A stretch of 64,000 nucleotides of DNA from Gadus chalcogrammus (lineage: Eukaryota; Chordata; Actinopteri; Gadiformes; Gadidae): NCBI RefSeq assembly GCF_026213295.1, contig NC_079414.1, positions 4,050,312 to 4,114,311 on the forward strand, read 5' to 3'. The translations under genes and the position numbers were made by a program. The notes below the pieces were generated by a model that ran no database searches, was not told where the DNA came from, and saw nothing but the letters and a program-made list of their open reading frames with translations. Each line of letters opens with the position of its first letter. Position 1 is the first letter of the stretch. This document shows positions 51,077 through 63,157 of this stretch, piece after piece.

Positions 51077-52651
51077 CTATGGAGCCAGTATCCTGTCATA
51101 ATTCAAACCTGAAAAAAAATGTTTCAAAGGCTTGTAAGTCTGTGTTTAAAAACTCAACACCCTGTAAAAATCTAAACATCTGCCAACATGATTTTGTGTT
51201 CTATTTTATCTTCTTCATAATTTTCACCAACACATTGCACTGTTCTAACAGTGTATTACTTTGTTTCCCGGTTTTGAAACCTTGTAAATGGGATTCTACA
51301 AACAGGTGTTCATACATTGAGAAATAAGTTTTGAAAAGTTGAATATTTATTTTGAAAATCTTGAAAAGGTGTAAATTTACACAATTCCAATGTATTTTTT
51401 CAGTGACGTATCCCGCCCAGACGCTGATTGGCTGATACGCTTGCCACTTTGAATATTGACTTTTTGGAAAACGTTTTGGATTCCGTTTTGGAAAACGTTT
51501 TGCAAAACGTTTTGCCAAATCTTTTGCAAAGCGTTTTGCGGATTGAAATGTCATTTGAATATCACAACACACGGAGCGTGGTGAAGTGGATTGCAATCAC
51601 GGGGATGCTATAGCTTTTCAATTAGAATAAAGGAACTCAAAGAATTTGACAAAATGTAATTCTATTTTTATTGTTATAACTTTTGCAAATTTAATTGAGG
51701 AGTGCATTGTCACTTTGCATATTAAAATACCCTTTGAATAAGGTATTTACAAATTACCTTATAAAATTGCATAATGAATTGTCAATTGCATAATGTAATG
51801 ACTTATTGAATTGCAAATGCACTGGTGAAAATGTGTTTGTGAAAAAATTCCAACTTTGAAAATGTGTTGGTCGAAATGATTAAGAAGATAAAATAGAACA
51901 CAAAATAATGTTTGCAGATGTTTGAAAAATAAATTCAGGCTATAATCTCTTTTTTCAGTGTTGCAAAACCTTTTTTATAAGGTGTTGAGTTTTCAAACAC
52001 AGACTTACAAGCCTTTTTTTCAGGTTTGAATGATGACAGGATACTGGCTCTGTCACACTAAATTTGTACCGGCTGCCAAATTTGTACCGGGCGCGTCATC
52101 CATACGTAATCCATTCCAAACCTGCCTGTCAGCAGATGATCGCGTCGTCCGTTGCCGGGCAGGTTTCAAAAAACATTCGCGCTCATGTTGCCAAAGACGA
52201 AATAACATAATACAGTTAACGGATCGCTAGATAATGTAATGTTTTGTTGGGTTCATTAATAAACACACGATGTATCTTGGAACAGACATCAACATGCAGC
52301 GCGCCAATCCAACTGCGCATGCTCCGTGTGACGGTCTAATAACTGATGTTGATATCATTACAGATAACACTTGTTTTTACTTTACATTTGTATTGTATTT
52401 AATTGTTTAATAAAATTTAGCAAGTAAACTGAGTGTTTAAAGCAGGTCAAGGACGAAATAGCACAATACAGATAACGGATCGCTAGATAGAAGGTTCGCG
52501 AATGTTCACGTCATTCGACGCGATCGTCCGTTGCCAGGCAACGGACGAAGCGATCATCTGTTGCCAGGCAGATTTGGAGTGGATTACGTATGGGTGACAC
52601 GCCCGGTACAAATTTGGCAGCCGGTACAAATTTAGTGTGACAGCTCCATAG
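51077..52651. mobile_element. Foldback element split by a MITE insertion, 4-bp TSD
   Basis: The left end CTATGGAGCCAGTATCCTGT, then CATAATTCAAACCTG and AAGGCTTGTAAGTCTGTG, is repeated in inverse orientation at about 51960-52050. The last bases of the right end (CTCCATAG) reappear after the MITE at 52051-52642. Flanks are AATC at 51073-51076 and 52652-52655. The interior has several TTTTGGAAAACG/TTTTGCAAAACG palindromes (about 51465-51540) and no gene. Confidence 0.85.
52051..52642. mobile_element. MITE, TG..CA ends, 4-bp TSD, copy 2
   Basis: Ends TGTCACACTAAATTTGTACC and its inverse; flanks GCTC at 52047-52050 and 52643-52646. Same family as 15856-16376: shared GTACCGGGCGCGTCATCC, TTTGTATTGTATTTAATTG and GCACAATACAGATAACGG. 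Inserted in the right arm of the foldback 51077-52651. Confidence 0.9.
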
Positions 52652-52659
52652 AATCTGTT

Positions 52660-53680
52660 GTCAGTCAGTGATCTGCACAAACGCTAATACTCTTATCTCT
52701 CTGAAGTCTTGATGGATTTACAAACGGTTTGGTGTCTTATAAACGTTAACGTGCTTATAATCGTGTAACCATTTTAGAACATTATTCTTTTTTTTAATAA
52801 CATAATTATTCATAAGCATTCAGTGTCATAACTACATCTCTGAAGTTTATAACAAACCAAACCGTTTGAAAATCGGTTGAAGATTTAGCAGCTGCTGACT
52901 GTGGCATGATGGCCGCCAGTGCGGACGTTTGACTCCATTGGCCAGCAGAAGAGACATCTAGTGTTCTATATATATCTATGGATTGAGCGGGCTCCATTGG
53001 TGCTGTGACCCGCGAATCTTCGCTTCAGATCATCGCCAGGGTGATCGCCGGTGGTTGCTGTGACGAGTAGGAACCTCTTCGGAGCGTTGACAAGTACACA
53101 GGCTAATGTTAATGTAGCCTATAGCCTGTAACTCTTAATTGCCTCTATCTCAGCTAGTATAATTTTAAATTTGGATATTTTTTTGTCTTTTCCTGATATT
53201 TGTATTTGCTAGTTATCCACATATTATTGACATAGCCTCATCAGCGATTTTTGGCAAAAATGACCGATGGTAAGGATGTGCGGACACCACCTAGCCGTGG
53301 GGATGCTGCGGTGGTAGGGGCAGACTTATGAGTAGGGTGGAAGACAAGCCGGTTAAAGGTTTTGGAACACTAGGCAAACCGTTTTTGAATTTAATTGTAT
53401 CAAATCCTGCTACTCCCGGGAAGGTTAGAGACACGCTTGTCACGGTCACATGTAAGCAGTGAGGGGCTGAGCGGGAGTTATTGGAAGCTATGCAATATTA
53501 AATAAAAAGGAAACACCCCTCTATAGACCATATACAACAACCATTGCGTCCCCAAATTACGTATTTTTGTGTGATACTGCACGTAGAGAAAGGTACCGGC
53601 ATTAAGTTAGTTTAATATTCAACATTCATTTAACATTCAAAATACAAACCTATTATGCACTTCAACCATTTGAGTGAATG
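52660..53680. other. Stretch without a recognised gene
   Basis: No paired inverted ends, microsatellite or exon with splice support was found. Confidence 0.45.
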
Positions 53681-53689
53681 ATTGTGCAA

Positions 53690-55100
53690 CATACAGATTA
53701 ATGTTCGCCATGTGCCACAAGGCTTATTTTTCAAATATATATTTTCATCGATTTTTTAAATTAAAAAAATATTAACTTATTTTGCTCCTTGATCTTTTGA
53801 CCTCAAGATATCAAAACAACTGTACAACACAGAGAATAATAACCCCCATGTGCCACTAGGCTTATTTTACGAATATGTATTTTCTGCAAATTTTCACGAT
53901 TACAATTAATAAATAAACTTATTATGCTCCTTGACCTTTTGACCTCAAGTTGTCAAACCAACTGTATGAAACAGATAATAATAACCCCCATGTGCCACAA
54001 GGCTTATTTGTCAAATATATCTTTGGCAATCTTTCACAATTAAAATAAATAAATAAACTCATTATACTCCTTGACCTTTTGACCTCAAGTTATCAAACCA
54101 ACTGTATGAAACAGATAATAATAACCCCCATGTGACACAAGGATTATTTTTCAAATACATATTTTCGGCATTCTTTCACAATTAAAATGAATAAATAAAC
54201 GTATTATGCTCCTTGACCTTTTGACCTCAAGTTGTCAAACCAACTGTATAACACAGATAATAATAACCCCCATGTGCCACAAGGCTTATTTTTCAAACAT
54301 ATAATTTCAGCAATTTTTTACAATCAATCAGTGATGTTGCTAGGTACGCGTCCTGCGTCCCTGACGCATTAAAATCTGAAAGGACGCACTAAACTCACTA
54401 TCCATGCGTCCCGGGGACGCATCTAATTTTCCCCATGAAAAACGATATATTGTGAACATTAAACAACTCGTGTTTAATCACAGTAACTGGCCAAAGAAAC
54501 CTTCTTGTGAGCAGACCGGACAAGCGCTGTTTCAACCCTCTGCGCATCTACTCGGCGCAGACGTGATCCCCTGTACAAAGTATCGCGACATGCTAATTTA
54601 GCCGCTACCAAAACAACTAGCTCGTCACCGCTGATTTCATTTCAACAATTAAAAATACGAACTTCATAGGAAATAAACCCACGTTTCCACTGCTCGATGC
54701 TGTGCTCATTCGTGTCGATTATGTTGTAACGTTTAGGGGACGTGCTGTTGAACATACATTAATATATCCGTTTATTATAACCATATCATACCACCATCAA
54801 GGAGTTTAACACTATTAATTTAATTTAAGAAATAGAATAATAATAAAGAAGAAACACATTTTTTAAACTGGGGAGTCGGGACCGATTGAATTTCTCAGGG
54901 ACCCACCCAACTCGCCACCTGTGGGTCCCAGGGACTCACTACATTGAAAACCTATCAACATCACTGATCAATGTAAACGAAAGAAACTCATTATGCTCCT
55001 TGACCTTTTGACCTCAAGATGTCAAACCAACTGTATAACACAGATAATAATAACCCCAATGTGCCACAAGTTTTTTTTTTCAAATATATCTTTTCAGCTT
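53690..55100. repeat. Satellite with ~139-bp monomers, interrupted by a transposon
   Basis: The unit contains CCCCATGTGCCACAAGGCTT, CTCCTTGACCTTTTGACCTC and AAACCAACTGTATAACACAG. It starts at about 53708, 53847, 53986, 54126 and 54267 and resumes at about 54985-55090 after the element at 54329-54966. About six monomers are present. Confidence 0.9.
54329..54966. mobile_element. CAGTGATGTTG element, copy B, 6-bp TSD
   Basis: Ends CAGTGATGTTGCTAGG and ...ATCAACATCACTG; flanks ATCAAT at 54323-54328 and 54967-54972. Inverted relative to copy A (47017-47907) and lacking its central ~250 bp. Confidence 0.9.
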
Positions 55101-55218
55101 TTCAGTATGTGAGTAGTATGGAATATGCCAAGTTGAAACAGTAAAATTTCTCTTCTCATGTAAAACTGCTTGCAAGGTGGATCTTGTCAGTAATCGTGAA
55201 ATCTTCTATAGGCACCAG

Positions 55219-57045
55219 GGGTCTCATTTATAAAACTGTGCGTGGGATCGTTACTAAAGTGTACGTACGCCCAAAAGCCAAGTTTTGCTTGCGCCAAAAA
55301 ATATTCAGACTTATAAAACCCTGCGTACGCACACCTGTAAGCAATCTTTGCTTTATAAATCACAGAGTGACTACAATTGTGCGCAGCTGAATCAGCTTCA
55401 CGTTCCGCCCTCTACACGCCCCTTTTTAACCATAAATGGTCAATGCAAACAACCTCATGAAGGCGATCTGCATATAAAACAGACTCAGATGCAGGTATTA
55501 TGTCTTGTCTGAAACAATGGCAGGATAGAGAAAAGCAAAAAAGCGAAATTTCACGGAGGTTGAAGTGGAGACACTTGTGGGTGAGGTGGAGGCCCGAAAA
55601 GTAATTTTGTTCGGCGGTCACGGGACTGGGATCACTAACATTAAAAAGCAGAGTGAGTGGCAACATGTTGCTACGGCAGTGAACTCTGTCAGTGGCACAG
55701 AGCACACAGTCCCAGAATTAAAAAAGAAGTGGGCTGACATAAAGGTACATATTTGTATTTCCTCACGCACAGCAGATGTTTATAATTAAAGGGTCAAATG
55801 TTACTGATCGTATAGTGAAGATCATTAATACAGGTGGGTGCAAAGCAGAAGGCTGTCCTCACACCGCCAGAGCGTGAATGCAACTGGAGGGGGACCCAGT
55901 ACTCCTGACCTAACACCAATTGACACGAAAGTTGCATCCATAATTGGCACCGCAAGCGTGAGTGGCATCGTGTCCGAAAGGGAAGGAGACACTGACAACA
56001 CAGAAGAACAAGGTAAAGCTGATTTCGGTTTTTAACAGATTTTTTATTATTTTATTACTTGCCTCGGAGGGGGCTCGGCCTCCGGGTCAAGCTCGGGGGG
56101 AGGGAGGTCGGGGGGAGAGGGATGCCGTTCCTCTGGGACAAATTCTGCAGCACGCCGCAGGCCCTTATAATGCGGCACACTTTGGCAGGCTGGTATAAAA
56201 GCCTCCCCCCCTACGCATCGAGAGCGCGCCATGGACCTCATTGTATCTATGTTCCTCTGCGCTGTGCGCTTTCAAAACCGGGGTGAGGAGCCAGCGTCTC
56301 AGGGGGTATCCACCGTCAACTGAACCACAATGTTACATTTTTCCTCTTTAAATTTGGAATTTATGAAGGTCGATGATAAACATAATCATTCTTCTCGATT
56401 ATTTTGATCGGTGACACAGCTCTCACCGGAGTGGTGGGAGCCCATGAAGGGGACACCGATCATCCCCAAGGTAAATATGCTGAAGTCATAAATGCTGTAA
56501 TTATACTGGTCATACAATTGGCTGCTTGCAATACACATAAGTCGTGCGTAAAGATGCCAGGATATTAAAGACTTTGACTCGTGTTTATTAACTTCAATTT
56601 TTTATTTTTGAATAGACAAGCAAGGAGAGGGCACGGATTGCTCCATCGGCCCCGGCGTCTCCAGCGCCCTTCGGATTTTGACCATTTGCGATGTCCTCTA
56701 ACAACGCTAACGCAGCCATTTTTAAAACAATTTTCTTCATCCATTGCGCATGCTTTTATAGCCACCCATATAATTGCAAGGTGTGTTAATTGTTCATTAG
56801 TGTGTCTCTGATGTGCAAATCACTCTGAGTCATTGTTTTCACCTTTTTTCCCAGTTTCCCAGCGTCACCACCTCCAAGTGTCGCCAAAGGAACAATAGCT
56901 GTAGAAACGTGCGTACGACAGCTCTGGAGCTGGCGTAGGGACCGCACATTTTTACGGTCATTTCACGTTTTGTACATCTGAACGTGAGCGTGGAAAAGGA
57001 CGTACGCCACGTTTTTGTGCGTACGCAACCTTAGTACATGAGGCC
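55219..57045 (+). mobile_element. Harbinger-type element with Myb-like gene remnant
   Basis: Ends GGGTCTCATTTATAAA and ...TAGTACATGAGGCCC, with many GTACGCAC/GTGCGTAC motifs inside both ends, fit the abundant fish Harbinger family. The target duplication is not clear. The plus-strand gene remnant at 55517-56014 encodes the second, Myb/SANT-like protein of such elements. The transposase gene itself is absent. Confidence 0.75.
55517..56014 (+). pseudogene. Harbinger Myb/SANT-like DNA-binding protein, broken
   Basis: Exon 1 (55517-55744) starts ATG GCA GGA and hits a TAG at codon 4. It then reads a typical Myb/SANT-like domain: FTEVEVETLVGEVEARKVIL, a conserved W-x2-V-A (WQHVATAVNSVSG), and VPELKKKWADIK before a GT donor at 55745. 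Exon 2 begins after TACAG at 55833, contains the family block SVNATGGGPSTPDLTP in a shifted frame, then GTASVSGIVSE, ending near a gtaaag donor at 56013. Similar to NAIF1/MSANTD-type proteins derived from Harbinger. Early stop and frameshift rule out function. Confidence 0.75.
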
Positions 57046-57383
57046 CAAGGACAGTACGAAGACGGAACGAAAGCAAAATATAGAGTTATGATAGAGATCG
57101 TCAATGTTACATTTTTGTGTGATTTTGAAAATAATAATAAAAGAGAAAGAAATGTCTGATTTCTTAGCCATTTATCGGAACTCAGGACAATCAGCCCAAA
57201 TAGAAAAGGATAATTTTAAAGCCACGTGCAGAGGGTGGATAATAAGTTATTCAACTGCAAAAAATAAGAAAATGCTAGACAAAAAATAATCGTATGACTT
57301 AATTAAAGATTTTAGACTGCCATATTATGATTGGAATGATAAAGTCCTTATCTGCTGTTAATTCTGACATCACGCCGGTGTTA

Positions 57384-58594
<1,211 letters not shown>

Positions 58595-58821
58595 TTACAC
58601 TGAATTCTGCGACCCACCGAAAAGTGTGACCCCAGAGGGCGCTGTTGCACATTTTCTGCAACATGCACACACACAGCACGAGTTGGAAGTAGACGGGCAT
58701 GAAGTCGAAAAACGGTGTGCATTATAACAAAAACATAAATAAAACATAAGATCTGGGCCTCGTTTCCCGATAATGATGGATCTTCGCTCGTACGATCATT
58801 CTCATGATCAATGCCCTACAG

Positions 58822-59850
58822 TCACATACACTGACCGTCTTCCAGACTGACTGCCCTCCAGACTGACTGCCCCCCTACTTCCACAGTAAGCTCTACCTGT
58901 GGTTCTGGCTTACAGTCACCATGTACACATAACACATCTGTTTGCTGGCTGTAGTCAATAGCACATGGAACAAGAATCTTTCTTATGAATGACATTGAAC
59001 TACCAGAATCAAGGACAGCAGTTATAGGTTTATCATTAACTCTAACTGGAACAGATCTAGCCTCTACCAACCTGTAATGGCTATCAGCCTGCTCACCTTT
59101 TCTTGGTACATAACACAGACCAGTCAGTTTTGGTTTCTTCAGGGGGTAAACAGACGCTTTGTGTCCTTGCTGCTGACAATGATAACATACCAAAGTCTGA
59201 AAACCTGACTGAGCAGTGTGTCCCCCGATTACCTTCGAAGACCTTCGGAGTGCTGTCCCTGGGCCGGTTGAAGTCCCTTATATCCTCTCGTGCTGGACGT
59301 GATGTGGACCCCTTCCTCGCATTCAGGTACTGCAGGGCCAACTTTGCTGCCGTTAATCCATCTTCGGGTTCGTGTTCTCTCACCCACGTCCTGGTGTCAG
59401 GAGGAAGCACCAGAAGCAGCTGCTCCAAGATGATGGACTCCGCCAACTCTTCTTTGCTCCTCCGCTCCGGCCGCATCCAACGCCGGTAGAGGCCCTTCAA
59501 CCTGTGGTACGCCTCCGATGGTGTCTCCCCAGGTGGTCCTGAAGTAGCCCGAACCGCTGACGATACATCTCTGGAGAGATGTCAAACTTGTCCAACAGCG
59601 CCTCCCTCAGGTCCTGGTAAGAATCAGACTTGTCTTCATCCATAGCTGTATTGGCCTCCAAGGCTTTTCCAGTCAGCGGGGGAATTAGTCGACAGGCCCA
59701 TTGGCCCCTCGGCTATTGCCAAGTTTTTGCCATGCGTTCAAAATGCAGAAGACAATTTTCAATGGGTGGGATGGCCAAAATGTTACAAAGAGTCGGATTC
59801 TTTGACTTAAAAAAAAGGATTACGAGATGGCTTAAGTTGCAAAAATAATT
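58822..59850 (-). pseudogene. Gypsy-type gag-protease fragment (SCAN-like gag)
   Basis: Minus strand, 5' to 3': a gag region rich in helix (about 59850-59300) with QWACRLIPPLTGKALEA-like and LLDKFDISPEMYRQRF blocks, then ELAESIILEQLLLVLPPDTR and WVREHEPEDGLTA, the SCAN-like part seen in Gmr1-type retrotransposons. A zinc knuckle CYHCQQQGHKASV has lost its last cysteine. The protease active-site region VLDSGSSMSFI is intact as a motif. Several frameshifts and stops interrupt it. It ends at 58822, where it runs into a copy of the segment also present at 59950-60005. Confidence 0.8.
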
Positions 59851-60150
59851 GAGGTGCTTTTATTTCCAAAAAAAGGAGTGACAAGATACAAAAACTGGAC
59901 GTCCAAAAGAAAGCAAAACAAATATTCAAAAGGATCGTTCAAAAAGGTTCTCCATGATCAATGCCCTACAGTCAAATACACTGACTTTCTTCCAGACTGA
60001 CTACCCCCAGTAAACTGTGGTTGGCAGGCTTTTAAAGGCCTAGCCCCTCCCCTTAGCCAAACCATTACCCATTTATTCAATTAACACATGTTAACCCATA
60101 TTACACTTTGGATAACCTTCCTTCAATACACCACATAATAACTCTCACAG
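59790..60150 (-). repeat. Candidate LTR between the two retroelement fragments
   Basis: On the minus strand this contains an AATAAA about 20 nt upstream of TCAATT and ends ...CTTTGTAACA just before TTTTGGCC, a plausible primer-binding position. Part of it (GTCAGTCTGGAAG, then GGGCATTGATCATG) recurs after the protease at 58805-58850, as a second LTR would. The left boundary is not resolved. Confidence 0.45.
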
Positions 60151-60381
60151 CATCTACCAAGTCCAACATATATATCCTACTTAAACACATAAACTTACAC
60201 ACACACTCATATACATATGTCACCCATGAGGTAATATCAGATTATATCTCCCACCATCAGCACATCTGAGCCACCTGCTGTGCCCTTTAATCTATTAATA
60301 ATCAATTGATAATCATTAATTGATTAATAATCATGTTTTTTATTGCTTGCATGTTCGAAATAAAGACAATCAATCAATCAA

Positions 60382-60831
60382 TCAATAGGTAGTCCGCTGT
60401 GACATTCTCCTTGCCTGCTTTTGTTGAACACAGAACTTGAAAGGTTGGAGCTCCAGGTACCACCTTGTTACCCTGGCATTCCGATCCTTCATTGTCTGGA
60501 TCCAGGTAAGGGCTCTGTGGTCCGTCTGGAGGTCAAACTCCCGCCCCAGCAGATAGTATCTCAGGCTGTTCAATGCCAACTTAATGGCCAGGCATTCCTT
60601 TTCGATTGTGGAATAACGGGTTTCGCGAGGGAGAAGTTTCCTGCTGAGAAGCAACACAGGACGTTCTTCACCTGATTCTCCCTGAGTCAGTACTGCTCCA
60701 AGGCCCACTCCTGAGGCATCCACCTGGACCAGGAAGCGTTGTTCAAAGTCAGGACTTTGCAACATGGGTGAAGAGCACAACCTCTCCTTCAGCCCTTGAA
60801 AGGCCCTTTCACATTCCTCACTCCAATCCAC
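60382..60831 (-). pseudogene. Gypsy RNase H domain, fragment
   Basis: 149-residue frame with the RNase H pattern VQVDASGVGLGAVLTQ, STIEKECLAI and LQTDHRALTW, which carry the D, E and D catalytic residues. It follows directly on the reverse transcriptase thumb remnant at 60850-61000. Confidence 0.88.
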
Positions 60832-61678
60832 TATGGGCCAATTTGCATGTAAGGTTTGTCAAGGGAGTTGCCAGGGTGGCAAACTGATGACACGACGGTA
60901 ACAGCCTACCAAGCCAAGAGACGACCGGACCGGCGTCTTGGTACGTGGTCTTGGGCTTTTCAGGATGGCCTCCACTTTGTCCACCTGAGGCCAGACTTCG
61001 CCTCTCCCCAGCCGATCTCCGGTCTCTCATTTGGAGGACAAACTGTACAACACCTTGGCCCTTCTCACCGTCAGTGGTTACCTTCTTCTCCCAATTTTGT
61101 ATCAGCAGATCGAGAGGTCCCTGAACTGGCCAGCCATAGAGGAGCTCGAAGGGGGAGAATCCTGTGTAGGCTTGAGGCACTTCCCTGTATGCAAAGAGAA
61201 GAAATGGTAACCACTTATCCCAATCCTTCCCCGTGTCAGATAAAAACCTTCTGAGCATCCTTTTGAGGGTTTGATTAAACCTCTCTACCAGGCCATTTGT
61301 CTCAGGGTGATAAGGAGACGTCCTGATGGCAGTTATGCCCAACTCCTTATGTAGCTGACCCATAAGACGGGATGTAAAGTTGGTTCCCTGGTCGGTCAGG
61401 ATCTCCTCCGGGATACCTACACGAGAAAACAGCTGGACAAGAGCACTTATCAGTTTTTGAGTGTTTATTGACTGGAGGGGAAACGCTTCTGGATAGCGAG
61501 TGGCATAGTCACATATAACAAGAATGTACTGATATCCTGCTGAGCTCTTTTCCAGGGGACCCACAATGTCCATTGCAATTCGCTTGAAGGGGTGGTAATG
61601 ACTGGCATAGCTTGGAGTGGTGCACGTTCTGATTGACGGATAGCACAGGTTTTTTGGCACTCTGGCCATGCTTTGCAA
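60818..61678 (-). pseudogene. Gypsy integrase core joined to reverse transcriptase thumb
   Basis: The integrase core has all three catalytic acidic residues in context: AMDIVGPLE, ILTDQGTNFTS and ETNGLVERFNQTLKRML. It continues into FSPFELLYGWPVQGPLD. About 60 residues later the text becomes, after a frameshift, the end of a reverse transcriptase (CHQFATLATPLTNLTCKLA). The polymerase palm with its YXDD box is missing, so the element lost this piece by deletion. The order integrase then reverse transcriptase/RNase H is that of Gmr1-type elements, not ordinary gypsy. Confidence 0.85.
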
Positions 61679-62079
61679 TACCTCTGAACATCAGTGTACG
61701 TTGAAGGGCAAAATAAACAATCACCTAGCCTTAGATAGGTTTTATAGTGACCTAAGTGTCCTGCCCAGGGGATGGTGTGTGCTAGAGTAGTACAAGTGGT
61801 CTGCACTAACCTTCGGCTACCTGGTTTCTCCCCCTGATAAAGCATGTCATTGTGAAGCATATATTCAGTACCACAAACTTTGACAGTAGCAGAGGCTAAC
61901 ACCTTTGTTAACCCAGACTTTAACACAGGATCAGACAGTTGTAGCATGGGAATATTCTCAGTGTGGCAATATACAATTGATTTTTTTCCCATGGAATCAT
62001 TTGATTTTATTATATGCCTTGTGACGTGATCGGTACATTTCGGCTGCGCATGTATTATTGGAATTTTTAATTGCTGCAA
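61465..62079 (-). pseudogene. Integrase zinc-binding region and upstream pol, fragment
   Basis: Frame with an H-H-C-C zinc-binding pattern (HTIPWAGHLGHYKTYLRL, then YCKAWPECQKT) preceded by EYMLHNDMLYQGEKPGSRRL. The downstream integrase core lies in another frame from about 61678, which marks a frameshift. Confidence 0.85.
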
Positions 62080-62486
62080 TAAATTATGTTGTTATTGACT
62101 TCTAACATGTCTCTATCTTTGCTGTTTAAATCTAACAGTAGTCTATGAGTAATATATCGGCGGTAACCACTGTTTTTGGTTGCGAAATAGCTCAAGCTGG
62201 GCATTCCGTGGTATTAGATATGTTTTAATAAAACGCATCCAATACTAGGAATGTCCGCTGGTGACGCCACTTAGGCTATAGTAGGCTAACGATGCTCCTA
62301 GCGTCCGAAGTGTACCCCCTCGAGTCCTCGTTAGCTACGAGCGTTTTCACGACGTTCGTTACCAACGATGCTTTCGGGAAACTGTGTGAAAACTGTACTA
62401 TGCTTGTACGACGCACTTCACGATCCACTTAGGCTAACGATGCTTTCGGGAAAGGCCAGATGGCCTAGTGTGAGTGCACCCTAATG

Positions 62487-63149
62487 CAGTTGTTCTCAAC
62501 CATTCCAGGCTGTGACCCCCCCCCCCAAAAATAATCAAATTTGACCTGGGGCCCCCGACCCTGACAAGCAGTTGAACAAGAATTGTTGGTGTTGAGGCAT
62601 TGCATTTAGTTTGACTCTGTTACAAAGATAAATATTGTGAAAATAGCCGATCTACAAGCTCGCAATGTGAAGGCGCTGGGAGCTTGTAGATCGGCTATTT
62701 TCACTTTTTTGCCTCTTTCTTATAGAGGAATCCACGGTGCACAGCGCTCAGCGCAATCATTCCTGCGGTGTCAATTAGGCCTGTGTTTGTCTCGCAAATA
62801 TAGAATAGATTAAGCCATTGTACATCTTGCAAATATAAGATTTCCGGTGGACTGTCTCTGACCTCTATAGACGTCTATCTATAGAGGTACTCTTATTCTG
62901 AGGAGATCGTATGCCGGAGGAATGATTGTGTTTAGTGAATTTGTCTATATATGACAATTTGGCCAATGTTTGACCAAGTTTTATAGTATAATTTGTTGAT
63001 TAATTTTGATGCATTAATGGTATTATTTAGTCTTTTTTTTCTGAGGTATTAAAAATGTCTTAAAAGTCCATAAATTATCACTTCCCTGTCATCTGGGGAC
63101 AGCCCCCAGATTCATGTGGGGGTCCTGACCCACAGGTTGAGAACAACTG
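62487..63149. mobile_element. Short hAT element, CAGTTGTTCTCAACC ends
   Basis: Inverted ends CAGTTGTTCTCAACC and GGTTGAGAACAACTG. Flanks CCCTAATG (62479-62486) and CTCTAATG (63150-63157) match at 7 of 8 positions, an aged 8-bp target duplication. Inside are GAGCTTGTAGATCGGCTATT inverted pairs (62648-62700) and a T/C-rich stretch. No coding capacity. Similar ends occur at about 63648 (GCAGCTGTTCTCAACCTTGG) without a visible partner. Confidence 0.85.
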
Positions 63150-63157
63150 CTCTAATG

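Noticed and set aside
56047..56290. Open frames on both strands in the GC-rich block
   Set aside because: They lie inside the Harbinger element, have no recognisable transposase or Myb motif, and overlap each other on opposite strands.
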